The position numbers and the translations under genes were made by a program. A DNA stretch of 64,000 nucleotides from Hydrogenophaga sp. (GTDB taxonomy: Bacteria > Pseudomonadota > Gammaproteobacteria > Burkholderiales > Burkholderiaceae_C): contig NZ_JAHBZK010000012.1 of NCBI RefSeq assembly GCF_019635465.1, positions 1 to 64,000 of the forward strand. The letters run 5' to 3'. The notes below the pieces were generated by a model. The model was not told the DNA's origin. It made no database searches and was given only the letters and a program-made list of their open reading frames with translations. Below are positions 1 to 7,913 of this stretch, piece by piece. How positions within the stretch are numbered: position 1 is the stretch's first letter; each line of letters starts with the position of its first letter.

Positions 1-168
1 GGCCGCAACGTCGGTGCCCAGCACCTGTGCGGCCAGGCGTTTGAGTGCGTCGATGGGGTGGGGCGGCGGCGCGCGGTCGGCGTCGGTCTCGCTGGGGGCG
101 TCGGCGGCGCGAGGGGCCTCCTGGGGCAGTTCGGCCAGGGGCAGTTTGAGTTCGGCGATGCGGATCAT
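1..168 (-). CDS. FAD-dependent oxidoreductase, N-terminal fragment
   Basis: The window holds only the first 56 codons; the gene continues off the left edge. The start codon is the ATG at 168-166 and the frame is open to base 1. The peptide begins MIRIAELKLPLAELPQEA and continues into a DADRAPPPHPIDALKRLAA stretch. This resembles the N-terminal domain of the uncharacterised FAD-dependent dehydrogenases of the COG2509 type, which precedes the FAD-binding fold. The FAD domain itself is outside the window, so the assignment rests on N-terminal resemblance recalled from the family. It is divergent from the DUF2239 gene at 345. Confidence 0.55.
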   Translation of the reverse strand, partial: MIRIAELKLPLAELPQEAPRAADAPSETDADRAPPPHPIDALKRLAAQVLGTDVAA

Positions 169-204
169 GGTCTCGTGGGGCTTGTGTCGATCAAGCAGGC
201 CGCG

Positions 205-210
205 ATTGTC
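205..210 (-). promoter_or_regulatory. candidate -10 of the FAD oxidoreductase gene
   Basis: On the minus strand the sequence reads GACAAT followed by CGCGGCC, the same -10 style seen before many genes in this window. It lies 37 nt before the ATG, so a leader of about 30 nt is predicted. No good -35 hexamer was found. Confidence 0.35.
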
Positions 211-242
211 GCCAATCCGTTGGTCGGGTGCGTTGTAAAAAG

Positions 243-269
243 ACCCGGGTATAAGTTAATAACCCGGGT
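243..269. promoter_or_regulatory. paired ACCCGGGT palindromes, candidate operator
   Basis: Two identical self-palindromic ACCCGGGT octamers (243-250 and 262-269) flank an AT-rich spacer that contains TATAAG, 19 bp centre to centre (about two helical turns). They sit in the 176-bp divergent region between the FAD oxidoreductase and the DUF2239 gene. The spacing suggests a dimeric repressor bound cooperatively on one DNA face. The regulator is unknown and is not encoded nearby. Confidence 0.5.
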
Positions 270-277
270 AGAATTCG

Positions 278-291
278 CCCGCTTCGGCGGG
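278..291 (+). other. small UUCG-loop hairpin upstream of DUF2239 gene
   Basis: CCCGC, TTCG loop, GCGGG: a five-pair GC stem with a stable tetraloop in the probable 5' leader of the DUF2239 gene. There is no T-run after it, so it is not a convincing terminator; a leader-stabilising role is only a guess. Confidence 0.4.
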
Positions 292-344
292 TTGAGTGTC
301 CTCAGTGTCCCGCCCCCGGCACGCCGCCCAACGCAAAACGAACC

Positions 345-932
345 ATGCCCAATCCCGACATTCCCCGCTGCACCGCTTTTCTGGGTGCCCGCCGAGTGGC
401 CTTTGGCAATTACGCCGAGGTGGCACGTGCGCTCGGCGCGCTCGATCTGTCGGCTGGCGGGTTGCTGGTGTTCGACGACGCCAGTGGCGCCCAGATGGAC
501 TATCCCTGGCCCGCCGACGCCGCAAAGGCGCCCGCGCCCGCGGCGGCCCGCGGCCAGTCCGAACCCGCCGCCGCCCCCGCCGTGGGTCGCCCGCGCCTGG
601 GCGTGGTGGCGCGCGAGGTGACCTTGCTGCCGCGCCACTGGGAATGGTTGTCCCAGCAGTCCGGTGGTGCGTCCGCGGCGCTGCGCCGCCTGGTCGATGA
701 GGCACGGCGGGCCAACGCGGGCCGCGACGCGCAGCGCCAGGCCACCGAGCGCGCCTACCGTTTCATGAGCGCCATTGCGGGCGGTTTCGAAGGCTTTGAA
801 GAGGCGTCGCGCGCGCTGTTTGCGCACGACGCCGAGGCCTTTGATCAGCGCACCGCGAACTGGCCACCCGACATCCGCAGCCACCTGGCCTTCCTGGCGC
901 GCGACGCTTTCGTCGCCGACGCCACCCAGTAG
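345..932 (+). CDS. DUF2239 family protein
   Basis: A 195-residue soluble protein recognised as DUF2239. The N-terminal part reads CTAFLGARRVAFGNYAEVA and the conserved C-terminal block has VVAREVTLLPRHWEWL, GGASAALRRLVDEARR and ERAYRFMSAIAGG. An Ala/Pro-rich linker (about residues 58-85) separates the halves. The molecular function of the family is not known. The gene follows a candidate operator with paired ACCCGGGT boxes and lies 35 bp before a MATE exporter on the same strand, so the two may be cotranscribed. The start is the first ATG matching the family N-terminus. Confidence 0.8.
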   Translation: MPNPDIPRCTAFLGARRVAFGNYAEVARALGALDLSAGGLLVFDDASGAQMDYPWPADAAKAPAPAAARGQSEPAAAPAVGRPRLGVVAREVTLLPRHWEWLSQQSGGASAALRRLVDEARRANAGRDAQRQATERAYRFMSAIAGGFEGFEEASRALFAHDAEAFDQRTANWPPDIRSHLAFLARDAFVADATQ

Positions 933-967
933 TCGCACCTGCACCCACTTTTTTCATCGGAGCTTTC

Positions 968-2323
968 ATGCCGCCCCCCACCCAAGGACCGCTCTGGCGC
1001 GTCTACCTGTTCTTTCTGGTGCCCATGGTGCTGTCCAACATCCTGCAGGGGTTGTCGGGCACGCTCAATGGCATCTTCATCGGCCAGATGCTCGGCACGC
1101 ACGCGCTGGCGGCCGTCTCGGGCATGTTCCCGATCGTCTTCTTCTTCATTTCGCTGGTGATCGGCATCGGCGCCGGTGCCTCGGTGCTGATCGGTCAGGC
1201 CTGGGGTGCGCGCGAGCCGCACAAGGTCAAGGCCATCGCGGGCACCGCGCTCACGCTGGGCGCGCTCATTGGCGTGGCGGCGGCCGTCATCGGCGTGGTG
1301 TTTGCGCGCCCCGCCATGCAGGCCCTGGGCACGCCGCTGGACGTGCTCGACGACGCGGTGGCCTATGCCCGCGTGATGCTGCTCATCATGCCGCTGCTGC
1401 TGGTGTTCATCCTGTTCACCCAGTTGCTGCGCGGCGTGAGCGACACCGTCTCGCCCTTGATCGCGCTGGCCTTGTCGACCGGTCTGGGGTTGTTGCTCAC
1501 GCCCGCGCTGATCAAGGGCTGGCTCGGCCTGCCGCCGCTGGGCATCCAGAGCGCGGCCTATGCGGGCCTGGTCTCGTACGCGGTGGCGCTGGCCTATCTG
1601 GTGCGGCGGCTGGGCAAGCGCCACCACGTGCTGGCCTTCGATGAGCCCATGCTCGACGCGCTCAAGCTGGATCGCGCCATCCTGGGCAAGGTCATGCGCA
1701 TCGGCTTGCCCACGGGCTTGCAGATGGTGGTGATCTCGTTGTCCGAGCTGGCGATCCTGGCGCTGGTCAACCGCCATGGCTCGTCGGCCACGGCGGCCTA
1801 CGGCGCGGTGACGCAGGTGGTCAACTACGTGCAATTCCCGGCGCTGTCCATCGCCATCACCGCATCCATCCTGGCCGCGCAGTCCATTGGCGCCGGGCGG
1901 GTTGAGCGGCTGGGGGCCATCCTGCGCACCGGCCTGTGGCTGAACACGCTCATCACCGGCGCGCTGGTGCTGCTGGGTTACGCCCTGGCGCACCACCTGC
2001 TGGGCCTGTTCCTGACCACGCCCGAGGTGCTGGCCGAGGCCAAGCACCTGATGCACCTGATGCTGTGGAGCCTGTTGCTGTTCGGCTACCAGGCCATCGT
2101 GGGCGGCATCATGCGCGCCAGCGGTGTGGTGCTGGTGCCGATGGCGATCTCGGTGTTCTGCATCCTGGGCGTGCAACTGCCCGCGGCCTGGTTGCTGGAT
2201 GGGCGCCTTGGCCTGCCGGGGATCTGGGTGGCGTTTCCGGTGGCGTATGCCTGCATGCTGGTGCTGCAAAGCGGCTACCACCAGCTGGTGTGGCGCAAGC
2301 GGCCGATCCATCGGCTGGTGTGA
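968..2323 (+). CDS. MATE family efflux transporter
   Basis: A 451-residue polytopic membrane protein, the normal length for MATE (NorM/DinF-like) cation-coupled drug/metabolite exporters. About 12 hydrophobic segments form two similar halves. The N-terminal LFFLVPMVLSNILQGLSGTL and GMFPIVFFFISLVIGIGAGASVLIGQ blocks are typical of the family. It probably exports cationic or amphipathic compounds across the inner membrane; the substrate cannot be told. It lies 35 bp after the DUF2239 gene and directly before rnpB. Confidence 0.88.
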   Translation: MPPPTQGPLWRVYLFFLVPMVLSNILQGLSGTLNGIFIGQMLGTHALAAVSGMFPIVFFFISLVIGIGAGASVLIGQAWGAREPHKVKAIAGTALTLGALIGVAAAVIGVVFARPAMQALGTPLDVLDDAVAYARVMLLIMPLLLVFILFTQLLRGVSDTVSPLIALALSTGLGLLLTPALIKGWLGLPPLGIQSAAYAGLVSYAVALAYLVRRLGKRHHVLAFDEPMLDALKLDRAILGKVMRIGLPTGLQMVVISLSELAILALVNRHGSSATAAYGAVTQVVNYVQFPALSIAITASILAAQSIGAGRVERLGAILRTGLWLNTLITGALVLLGYALAHHLLGLFLTTPEVLAEAKHLMHLMLWSLLLFGYQAIVGGIMRASGVVLVPMAISVFCILGVQLPAAWLLDGRLGLPGIWVAFPVAYACMLVLQSGYHQLVWRKRPIHRLV

Positions 2324-2347
2324 GCAACGCGGCGCGCTGGGCCCGGC

Positions 2348-2353
2348 GATAAT
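2348..2353 (+). promoter_or_regulatory. -10 element of rnpB
   Basis: GATAAT followed by CGCGCCC. The last base lies 8 nt before the predicted 5' end of RNase P RNA at 2361, which calibrates this motif as a true -10 in this genome. No clear -35 is visible. Confidence 0.6.
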
Positions 2354-2360
2354 CGCGCCC

Positions 2361-2710
2361 GTGAAGCGCGCCAGACCGCCGCTGGCACAAGGCCCGAAAG
2401 GGCGTGCTGGAGGAACGTCCGGACTGCACAGGACAGCGTAGGAGGTAACACCTCTCCACCGACAAGCCCGCCGCGTTCGCGCGACGGGCCCTAAGGTGAG
2501 GATCAGAGCAACAGAGACGAGCCGATTCAGTTCGGGTGAAACGGGCAATCTCTACGCGCAGCAACACCAAATAGGCCAGTGTCGATGTGGTTCCGCGGAG
2601 CTGGCGGGTAGGTGGCACCGAGCCGTGTGGGTGACCCACGGCCCAGAAGAATGGCGGTCACATGCCGGGCAACCGGCATGCACAGAATCCGGCTTATCGG
2701 CGCGCTTCAC
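2361..2710 (+). ncRNA. rnpB: RNase P RNA (bacterial type A)
   Basis: The catalytic RNA of RNase P, which trims tRNA 5' leaders. Conserved region I is seen at 2409-2425 (GGAGGAACGTCCGGACT), the AGAGCAACAGAGA and GGTGAAACGGGC blocks lie mid-molecule, and the 3' conserved region is at 2682-2697 (ACAGAATCCGGCTTAT). The ends pair as P1: GTGAAGCGCGCC at 2361 with GGCGCGCTTCAC ending at 2710. The length of 350 nt is typical of betaproteobacterial type A RNA. It faces the MarR-GNAT gene, which ends 18 bp downstream on the other strand; no clear terminator was seen. Confidence 0.96.
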
Positions 2711-2728
2711 ACTTATTTCAAAGCGGCT

Positions 2729-3667
2729 TCAGAGCTCGCGCGCCCAGTACTGGCCGTTGAGGTCTTTGCCGAAGCTTTGGTGGCGCTCTTCGCGCTCCAG
2801 CACAAAGCCGGTGGCCTCGTAGATGTGGCGCGCGGCCGTGAGGATGTCGTTGGTCCACAGCACCATGCGCCGGTAGCCGGCCGCTTGCGCAAAGCGGATG
2901 CACTCGTCGACCAGGCGCCGGCCCAGGCCCAGGCCGCGCGCCGCGGCGTCCACGTAGAGCATGCGCAACTGGGCGGTGTGCTCGTCGGCGCGCACCACGA
3001 ACACGGCACCAATGACGCTGCCCTCGCGCTCGGCCACCCAGCAGCGCTCCAACCCGGGCTGGAACTGCTGCACGAAGCGGCCGGCGATCTCGGCCACCAG
3101 GCCTTCAAAGGTCCAGTCCCAGCCGTATTCCTCGGCGTACAGGCGCGCCTGCCGGTGCACGATCCAGCCCATGTCGCCGGGCACCGGCTCGCGCAGGATG
3201 ACGGTGCTGCTGGCTGGCGTGTCGCCCAGCAACTGGCGCACGCGGGCCATGGCACCCACCAGCTCGCGGCGCTCGGCGGGCGACAGTGGCGCCAGCAGCG
3301 CCGCGACCTCTTTGGCCGACGCGGCATCGACCTTCGCGAACAGCTGGCGGCCTTCGGCCGTGGGGCGCAGTTCAAGACGTTTGCCGTGATCGGCGGCGGG
3401 TGTGCGCTCGATCAGGCCCATGCCTTCGAGCGCGGCAACCACGCGGCTCAGGTGGCCGGGGTCCATCTGCAGGGCCTCAGCGATGGCGCGCGCCGACATC
3501 GGCGCCTGGCGCGGCGCCTTGGCCACCTCGTAGAGCACGCGCAGTTGCGGCAGTGCCAGTGGCGAGGCCAGCAGGTGCTCGTCGAGCGCGCCCACCAGGC
3601 GCGTGTGGAAGCGGTTGAACTGGCGGACGGCGTCGATGTCGGCTGGTGCGGGGCTCGCGGGTTTCAT
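2729..3667 (-). CDS. MarR-type regulator fused to GNAT N-acetyltransferase
   Basis: A 312-residue two-domain protein. Residues 1 to about 150 form a MarR winged helix, with ARAIAEALQMDPGHLSRVVAALE as the recognition-helix region and DHGKRLELRPTAEGRQL as the wing. Residues about 155-312 are a GNAT acetyltransferase with the acetyl-CoA loop ARGLGLGRRLVDECIRFA and a C-terminal ATGFVLEREERHQSFG strand. Known homologues of this architecture are annotated as helix-turn-helix GNAT proteins. The substrate is unknown. A perfect palindrome 20 bp before the start suggests autorepression. The ATG at 3667 is the only start that gives a full MarR domain. Confidence 0.88.
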   Translation of the reverse strand: MKPASPAPADIDAVRQFNRFHTRLVGALDEHLLASPLALPQLRVLYEVAKAPRQAPMSARAIAEALQMDPGHLSRVVAALEGMGLIERTPAADHGKRLELRPTAEGRQLFAKVDAASAKEVAALLAPLSPAERRELVGAMARVRQLLGDTPASSTVILREPVPGDMGWIVHRQARLYAEEYGWDWTFEGLVAEIAGRFVQQFQPGLERCWVAEREGSVIGAVFVVRADEHTAQLRMLYVDAAARGLGLGRRLVDECIRFAQAAGYRRMVLWTNDILTAARHIYEATGFVLEREERHQSFGKDLNGQYWAREL

Positions 3668-3686
3668 GTTGACCGATGATTCATCG

Positions 3687-3703
3687 TGTTGACTGAGTCA
3701 ACA
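3687..3703. promoter_or_regulatory. MarR-type operator
   Basis: TGTTGACTGAGTCAACA is a perfect inverted repeat of 8-bp arms around one base, 20 bp before the start of the MarR-GNAT gene. A second short palindrome, GATGATTCATC, lies at 3675-3685. The size and symmetry fit MarR dimers; the link to the adjacent MarR domain is by position. Confidence 0.6.
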
Positions 3704-3746
3704 AATAGGGCAAACCCGCGCCCCGCTGCCCATGCGGGCGATCGGG

Positions 3747-5447
3747 TCAGAGGTTGAAGCCGCCGAGTGCGCGGATGCGGTCCACGTGCGCCTGCAGCGA
3801 GCGCCGGGCCACTGGCCACAGCCGATCGGGCACGTCGTCGTAGGCCAGCGGCACCCAGTCGTCCAGGCCGCCGTCGGGGCGTTGCGCCATGGCGCGCGCG
3901 ATCTTGGCCTCACGCGCCAGGCGGTGCGCCTTGAGGTGGTCGATGGCGCGCCGCGCGCCACCTTCGACCGGCGCCGAGGCGTTGTCGGCGTCGCGGCGCA
4001 GGTCGCCCAGCACGTGGCCGTGCGCCGGCAGGATGAAGTCAATGCCGTGTTCGTCGCACAAGGCGGCCAGCCGGTCGAGTGAATCGAGGTAGGCGCTCAT
4101 GTTGCCGTCGGGCGGATCGATCACCGTGGTGCTGCCGTTGAGGATGTGGTCGCCCGAAAACAGCAGCCCGTCTTCGAGCAGTACCAGACACACATGGTTG
4201 GCGGCGTGGCCCGGCGTGTGCACCGCCAGCAGCGTGTGTGTGAGGCCGGCGGCATCGCGCAGCTCGATGCGTTCGCCGTCGGCGAGTTCGCGGTCGGGCG
4301 TGAAGCGGCTGTTCTCGCGCGCGGTGGGCAGACTGGCCAGCCCCAGGATGGGCGGGGTGCCGCGGCCGGCCTGGGTGCACAGACTTTGCAGGCGTTGGGC
4401 GCCGGGCGAATGGTCCGGGTGCGAGTGTGTGCAGACGATGGCGCGCAGGTCGGCGCCGGCGGCGCGCCACAGGCGTTCGATGTGCTCGGGCTCGTCCGGA
4501 CCCGGGTCGATCACCACGAAGCCGGTGCCGGGGTCGCCCACGAGGTAGCTGTTGGTGCCGGGCCCGGTCATCACGCCGGGGTTGGGCGCGGTCAGCCGCG
4601 CCACGTGCCTGAGCAAGGCCACCGGCTGTTCGTGCTGCCAATCCAGCGGGTGCACGATCTGACCGTCCGGGCACACCAGCGCCAGCTCGCCGAACGGCGG
4701 CTCGTGCTCCATGTGGCGCGATTCGCGCCCGTGCACCAGGCCGGCGCGCGGGCAACTCGTCCACAGCGGCTCGTCGTGCGCGGCGCAGGCGTCGAGCACC
4801 GACTGCACGGTGGCGTGCGCCTGCAGCCGCTCCAGCGTGCGAATGGTCGGGAAGATGATGAAGAACTGGCCCGCCGCGTGGCGCGCCAGGGCGTCGGCCG
4901 GGCGCACCCACAGCGGCTCGAACTGCTCGGCCTCGTCGGCCACCGGCTCCTGGCCCTCGGGCATGCGGGCCACCAGGAAGGGCACGTCGAAGCGGCGCGA
5001 CAGGTCGCGGTCGGTGATCCAGTGCGCCAGCACGAAGACCTCGTCGGCCGCCAGGCGCAAGCCGCGCGCGGCGCACTGCGCGGCGAACGGCGCCTTGCGA
5101 TCGAGCGCCGCGATGTCGTCGGCACCGGCCCAGCGGCCGTCGGCATGGCGGGCCAGCAGCACACCCAGCTCTTCGAAGCTTTCGCGGATGGCGGCGATGG
5201 CCTGGGTCAGGCGCAGATCGGTCTGGGTCGGTCGCCGCGCCGCAGCGTCGAAGCACTGCGCGTCGGCGGCGTCGATGCCGCCACCGGGGAACACATAGGC
5301 GCCGGGCGCGAAGCTCGCGGTCATCGAGCGGCGGGTCATGAGCACCTCGACGCCGTCGGGGCCGTCGCGCAGCAGCAGCACGGTGGCGGCGGGGCGCAGG
5401 GGGGCGGGGGTGCGGGCGGGGTGCAGGAGCTGGGCAGGGCGGACCAT
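3747..5447 (-). CDS. NUDIX hydrolase-metallo-beta-lactamase fold fusion
   Basis: A 566-residue fusion. Residues about 15-220 are a NUDIX domain with FPGGGIDAAD leading to the box signature RESFEELGV, the Mg-binding helix for nucleoside-diphosphate-X hydrolysis. Residues about 280-500 are a metallo-beta-lactamase hydrolase with the HSHPDH zinc motif and downstream GHAANHVCLV and FSGDHIL. The C-terminal tail looks like the winged helix of LACTB2-like proteins. The substrate is unknown. The start chosen is the ATG at 5447, because a CACAAT -10 sits 8 nt upstream and extension would run into the racemase gene. Confidence 0.8.
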   Translation of the reverse strand: MVRPAQLLHPARTPAPLRPAATVLLLRDGPDGVEVLMTRRSMTASFAPGAYVFPGGGIDAADAQCFDAAARRPTQTDLRLTQAIAAIRESFEELGVLLARHADGRWAGADDIAALDRKAPFAAQCAARGLRLAADEVFVLAHWITDRDLSRRFDVPFLVARMPEGQEPVADEAEQFEPLWVRPADALARHAAGQFFIIFPTIRTLERLQAHATVQSVLDACAAHDEPLWTSCPRAGLVHGRESRHMEHEPPFGELALVCPDGQIVHPLDWQHEQPVALLRHVARLTAPNPGVMTGPGTNSYLVGDPGTGFVVIDPGPDEPEHIERLWRAAGADLRAIVCTHSHPDHSPGAQRLQSLCTQAGRGTPPILGLASLPTARENSRFTPDRELADGERIELRDAAGLTHTLLAVHTPGHAANHVCLVLLEDGLLFSGDHILNGSTTVIDPPDGNMSAYLDSLDRLAALCDEHGIDFILPAHGHVLGDLRRDADNASAPVEGGARRAIDHLKAHRLAREAKIARAMAQRPDGGLDDWVPLAYDDVPDRLWPVARRSLQAHVDRIRALGGFNL

Positions 5448-5454
5448 GCCGGCG

Positions 5455-5460
5455 ATTGTG
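5455..5460 (-). promoter_or_regulatory. candidate -10 of the NUDIX-MBL gene
   Basis: CACAAT then CGCCGGC directly before the ATG at 5447 (8 nt). The distance matches the rnpB-calibrated -10 to +1 spacing, so the mRNA may be leaderless and independent of the upstream racemase gene. Confidence 0.45.
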
Positions 5461-5502
5461 CGGGAGCCGGTGGAGGGCCGCCTGTCGCGCAGGTGGGGGG
5501 GA

Positions 5503-6246
5503 TCAGGCCGTGGGTGACAGCCGCTGCATCTCGGGCGACAACCCCTGCCAGGCGATGTCGAAGCCCGGTGTGGCGCGCGCGGGGGGCAGGGGCGGGCTGC
5601 GCAGCGCCCAGTGGGTGCCGGCGGTGACGCTGTCGATGACAGGCACCGGCACCTGCGGCTGCACCGCGGCCGCCATGCCGGCCAGCCCCGCGCCGCCCAG
5701 AATGACGGCCTGCACGCCGAGCTGCCGCGCTGCATCGGCGCAGGCCTGGGCGAGCAGGCGCTGCGCGCCGGCCGGGTCGGCCGCCAGTTGCGCGCCGGTG
5801 GGCACCACGGTGTGGATGCCGGCGAGTTGCTGCGAGTGGCCCAGCGACAGGGCCAGGCGCTGCAGCATCGGGCCCCAGCGTTCGCCGCCGGTGACGATGG
5901 CGTAGCGACCGTGGCGGGCGGCCTCAATGAACGACGCCTCGGCCAGGCCGGTGACCGGTGCCGGGCTGGACTCGCGCAAGGCCATCAGGCCCGGGTCGCC
6001 GAAGCAGCCGATCAGCACGGCGTCGGGCGCAGCGGTGGCGGTGTCGGCCAGGTCGGCCGCCCAGGCGTCGAGCGCGGCGTGGGCGGCCACGGCGAAGCTG
6101 GCTTCGTCGGCGATGTAGGGCGCGCCAAAGCGCGTGGTGGTGGTGCGCACCCGCACGTGCGAGCCGGCCGCGGCCTGCACGTGGCGCTGCAGCAGCGCGC
6201 TCACCGAGGCCGAGGTGTTGGGGTTGATGACCAGCAGTTCGCGCAC
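5503..6246 (-). CDS. Asp/Glu/hydantoin racemase superfamily protein
   Basis: A 247-residue protein starting RELLVINPNTSASVSALL, the phosphate/carboxylate-binding start of the Asp/Glu/hydantoin racemase superfamily. The first catalytic cysteine is present in VLIGCFGDPGLMALRE. At the place of the second catalytic cysteine (usually LGCAG) the sequence is VILGGAGLAG, so the two-cysteine 1,1-proton-transfer mechanism is not complete as written. It may be a racemase variant or a related isomerase/decarboxylase. It lies 6 bp after the GntR regulator in the importer operon, so a role with the imported compound is likely. Confidence 0.75.
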   Translation of the reverse strand: MRELLVINPNTSASVSALLQRHVQAAAGSHVRVRTTTTRFGAPYIADEASFAVAAHAALDAWAADLADTATAAPDAVLIGCFGDPGLMALRESSPAPVTGLAEASFIEAARHGRYAIVTGGERWGPMLQRLALSLGHSQQLAGIHTVVPTGAQLAADPAGAQRLLAQACADAARQLGVQAVILGGAGLAGMAAAVQPQVPVPVIDSVTAGTHWALRSPPLPPARATPGFDIAWQGLSPEMQRLSPTA

Positions 6247-6252
6247 GGTGGC

Positions 6253-7020
6253 TCAGGCGCTGACGCCGAACAGGTCCACCAGATCGGGGCCGGGATCGCG
6301 CTCGGCTGGGAACACCAGTTGCGCTTCCAGTCGGCTCAGGTGCTCCTTCATCAAACGCACCGCTTCCTTCGGGTCACGCAGCTTGATGGCCGACAGCAGC
6401 GCGCGGTGCTCCTGGCAGCCACAGGCGGTGGCTTCTTCAGCGGCGCGGCCGTGTGTGGGGCTGTAGGCCATGAGGATCAGCGAGGTGCGCGAGACCATTT
6501 CGCGCAGCACACCGCCCAGGGTGGCGTGACCCGAACGTTCGGCGATGTGCAGGTGAAAGTCGCCCGAGAGGCGGATTGCGCGGCGCATGTCGCCGGCGCT
6601 GCGCGCGGCTTCCTCGTCGCGGATGCAGCGCGTCAGCAACTGCACGTCGGCGTTGTCGGCCTGGGCGATGAAGCGCTCCACCAGCGGCGCCTCCACCAGG
6701 CGCCGCACCTCGAACACCTCGCGCGCTTCCTGCGCGGTGGGCTGCGCCACGGTGGCGCCGCGGTTGGGCGTGAGGGTGACGATGTGCTCGTTGGCCAGTC
6801 GCACAAGCACCGGCCGGATGCGCGTGCGCGAGACACCGAAGGCCTCGGCCAGGCGGTCTTCGATGAGCTTGGTGCCGGGCAGCAGGCGGTGGTCGAGCAC
6901 GGCCGAGATCATGCGGTCGTAGATGTCCTGGTCACTGAGGACCGGCGTCGCGGCCACGGCTTGGCGCTTGCGCGCGGCCGCAGCGGGGCGCGTCGCCGTG
7001 CGGGGCGGCATGCGGCTCAT
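6253..7020 (-). CDS. GntR family regulator with FCD domain
   Basis: A 255-residue regulator. Residues about 35-100 form the GntR winged helix (RLAEAFGVSRTRIRPVLVRLANEHIV, then PNRGATVAQPT). Residues about 110-240 are an FCD all-helical ligand domain with FHLHIAERSGH and EHRALLSAI, supplying metal/carboxylate ligands. The ATG at 7020 overlaps the permease stop (ATGA), showing translational coupling. It most likely controls the importer operon through the inverted repeat at 11452-11486; the inducer is probably an organic acid or amine. Confidence 0.88.
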   Translation of the reverse strand: MSRMPPRTATRPAAAARKRQAVAATPVLSDQDIYDRMISAVLDHRLLPGTKLIEDRLAEAFGVSRTRIRPVLVRLANEHIVTLTPNRGATVAQPTAQEAREVFEVRRLVEAPLVERFIAQADNADVQLLTRCIRDEEAARSAGDMRRAIRLSGDFHLHIAERSGHATLGGVLREMVSRTSLILMAYSPTHGRAAEEATACGCQEHRALLSAIKLRDPKEAVRLMKEHLSRLEAQLVFPAERDPGPDLVDLFGVSA

Positions 7021-7913
7021 GCCGGGCGCCTCTGGCGCTGCGTGCGGCCCAGGAACATGGCCAATCCCACCGTCACGCCGATCACCAGGAAGGACACCAC
7101 GGTGGTCACCGTGCCCAGGGCGTAGATGGCTGGCGTGGTGACGGTGGCGGTCAGGCCCTGCAGCTCCAAGGGCAGCGTGTTGACATCGCCGATGGCCTGC
7201 GAGGTGCGGGCGATCTCGTCCCAGCTGAGGGTGAAGCCGAACATGCCGATGCCGATGACCGACGGCCCGATCAGGGGCAGCACCACGTGCAGGAAGGTCT
7301 GCCAGCGCGTGGCGCCGAGGTCGCGCGCGGCTTCCTCGTAGGCCGGGTTGAAGCGGTTGAACACCGCGAACATGATCAGCAGACCGAAGGGCAGGGTCCA
7401 GGTGAGGTGGGCGCCCAGCGCCGAGGTGTACAGCCCCAGCGCCGTGCCATAGGTCTCCAGCGTGCTCTCGGCGCCAACGACACCCAGCAGCCACTTGAGG
7501 CCGGTGTCCAGCAAGCGGAACTGCAGGCCGATGCCCAGCGACACGATGATGGACGGCATGATCAGGCTGGCCACGGTGACATAGAAGAGCGCGTTGCCTC
7601 CGCTCAGCTTCTTGCGGAAGGCCAAGCCGGCCAGCACCGACAGCACGACGGTGCACAACATCACCACGCTGCCCAGGCCGAGCGAGCGCAGGAAGGCCGC
7701 GCCGATGTCCACCGTGCCCAGGCCCTCGGCCAGCTGGCGGAACCAGTGCAGCGAGAAGCCGCGCAGCGGGAAGGTGAGGCCACCTTCGGGCCCCTGGAAG
7801 CTGAGCACGAAGATCACGAACATCGGCCCGTACATGAACAGCACGAACAGGGCGAAGACGATGGCCAGCGGCCAGAAGCCGGGGGCGCGGGCGTCGGAAG
7901 ACTTCGTTGACAT
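7017..7913 (-). CDS. ABC transporter permease, PotC-like
   Basis: A 298-residue inner-membrane permease with six predicted helices. The cytoplasmic coupling motif EEAARDLGATRWQTFLHVVLPL is the EAA loop that contacts the ATPase. Sequence style places it with the second permease (PotC/PotI) of spermidine/putrescine-type importers. The ATG at 7913 shares its A with the stop of the preceding permease (TGATG). Confidence 0.88.
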   Translation of the reverse strand: MSTKSSDARAPGFWPLAIVFALFVLFMYGPMFVIFVLSFQGPEGGLTFPLRGFSLHWFRQLAEGLGTVDIGAAFLRSLGLGSVVMLCTVVLSVLAGLAFRKKLSGGNALFYVTVASLIMPSIIVSLGIGLQFRLLDTGLKWLLGVVGAESTLETYGTALGLYTSALGAHLTWTLPFGLLIMFAVFNRFNPAYEEAARDLGATRWQTFLHVVLPLIGPSVIGIGMFGFTLSWDEIARTSQAIGDVNTLPLELQGLTATVTTPAIYALGTVTTVVSFLVIGVTVGLAMFLGRTQRQRRPA

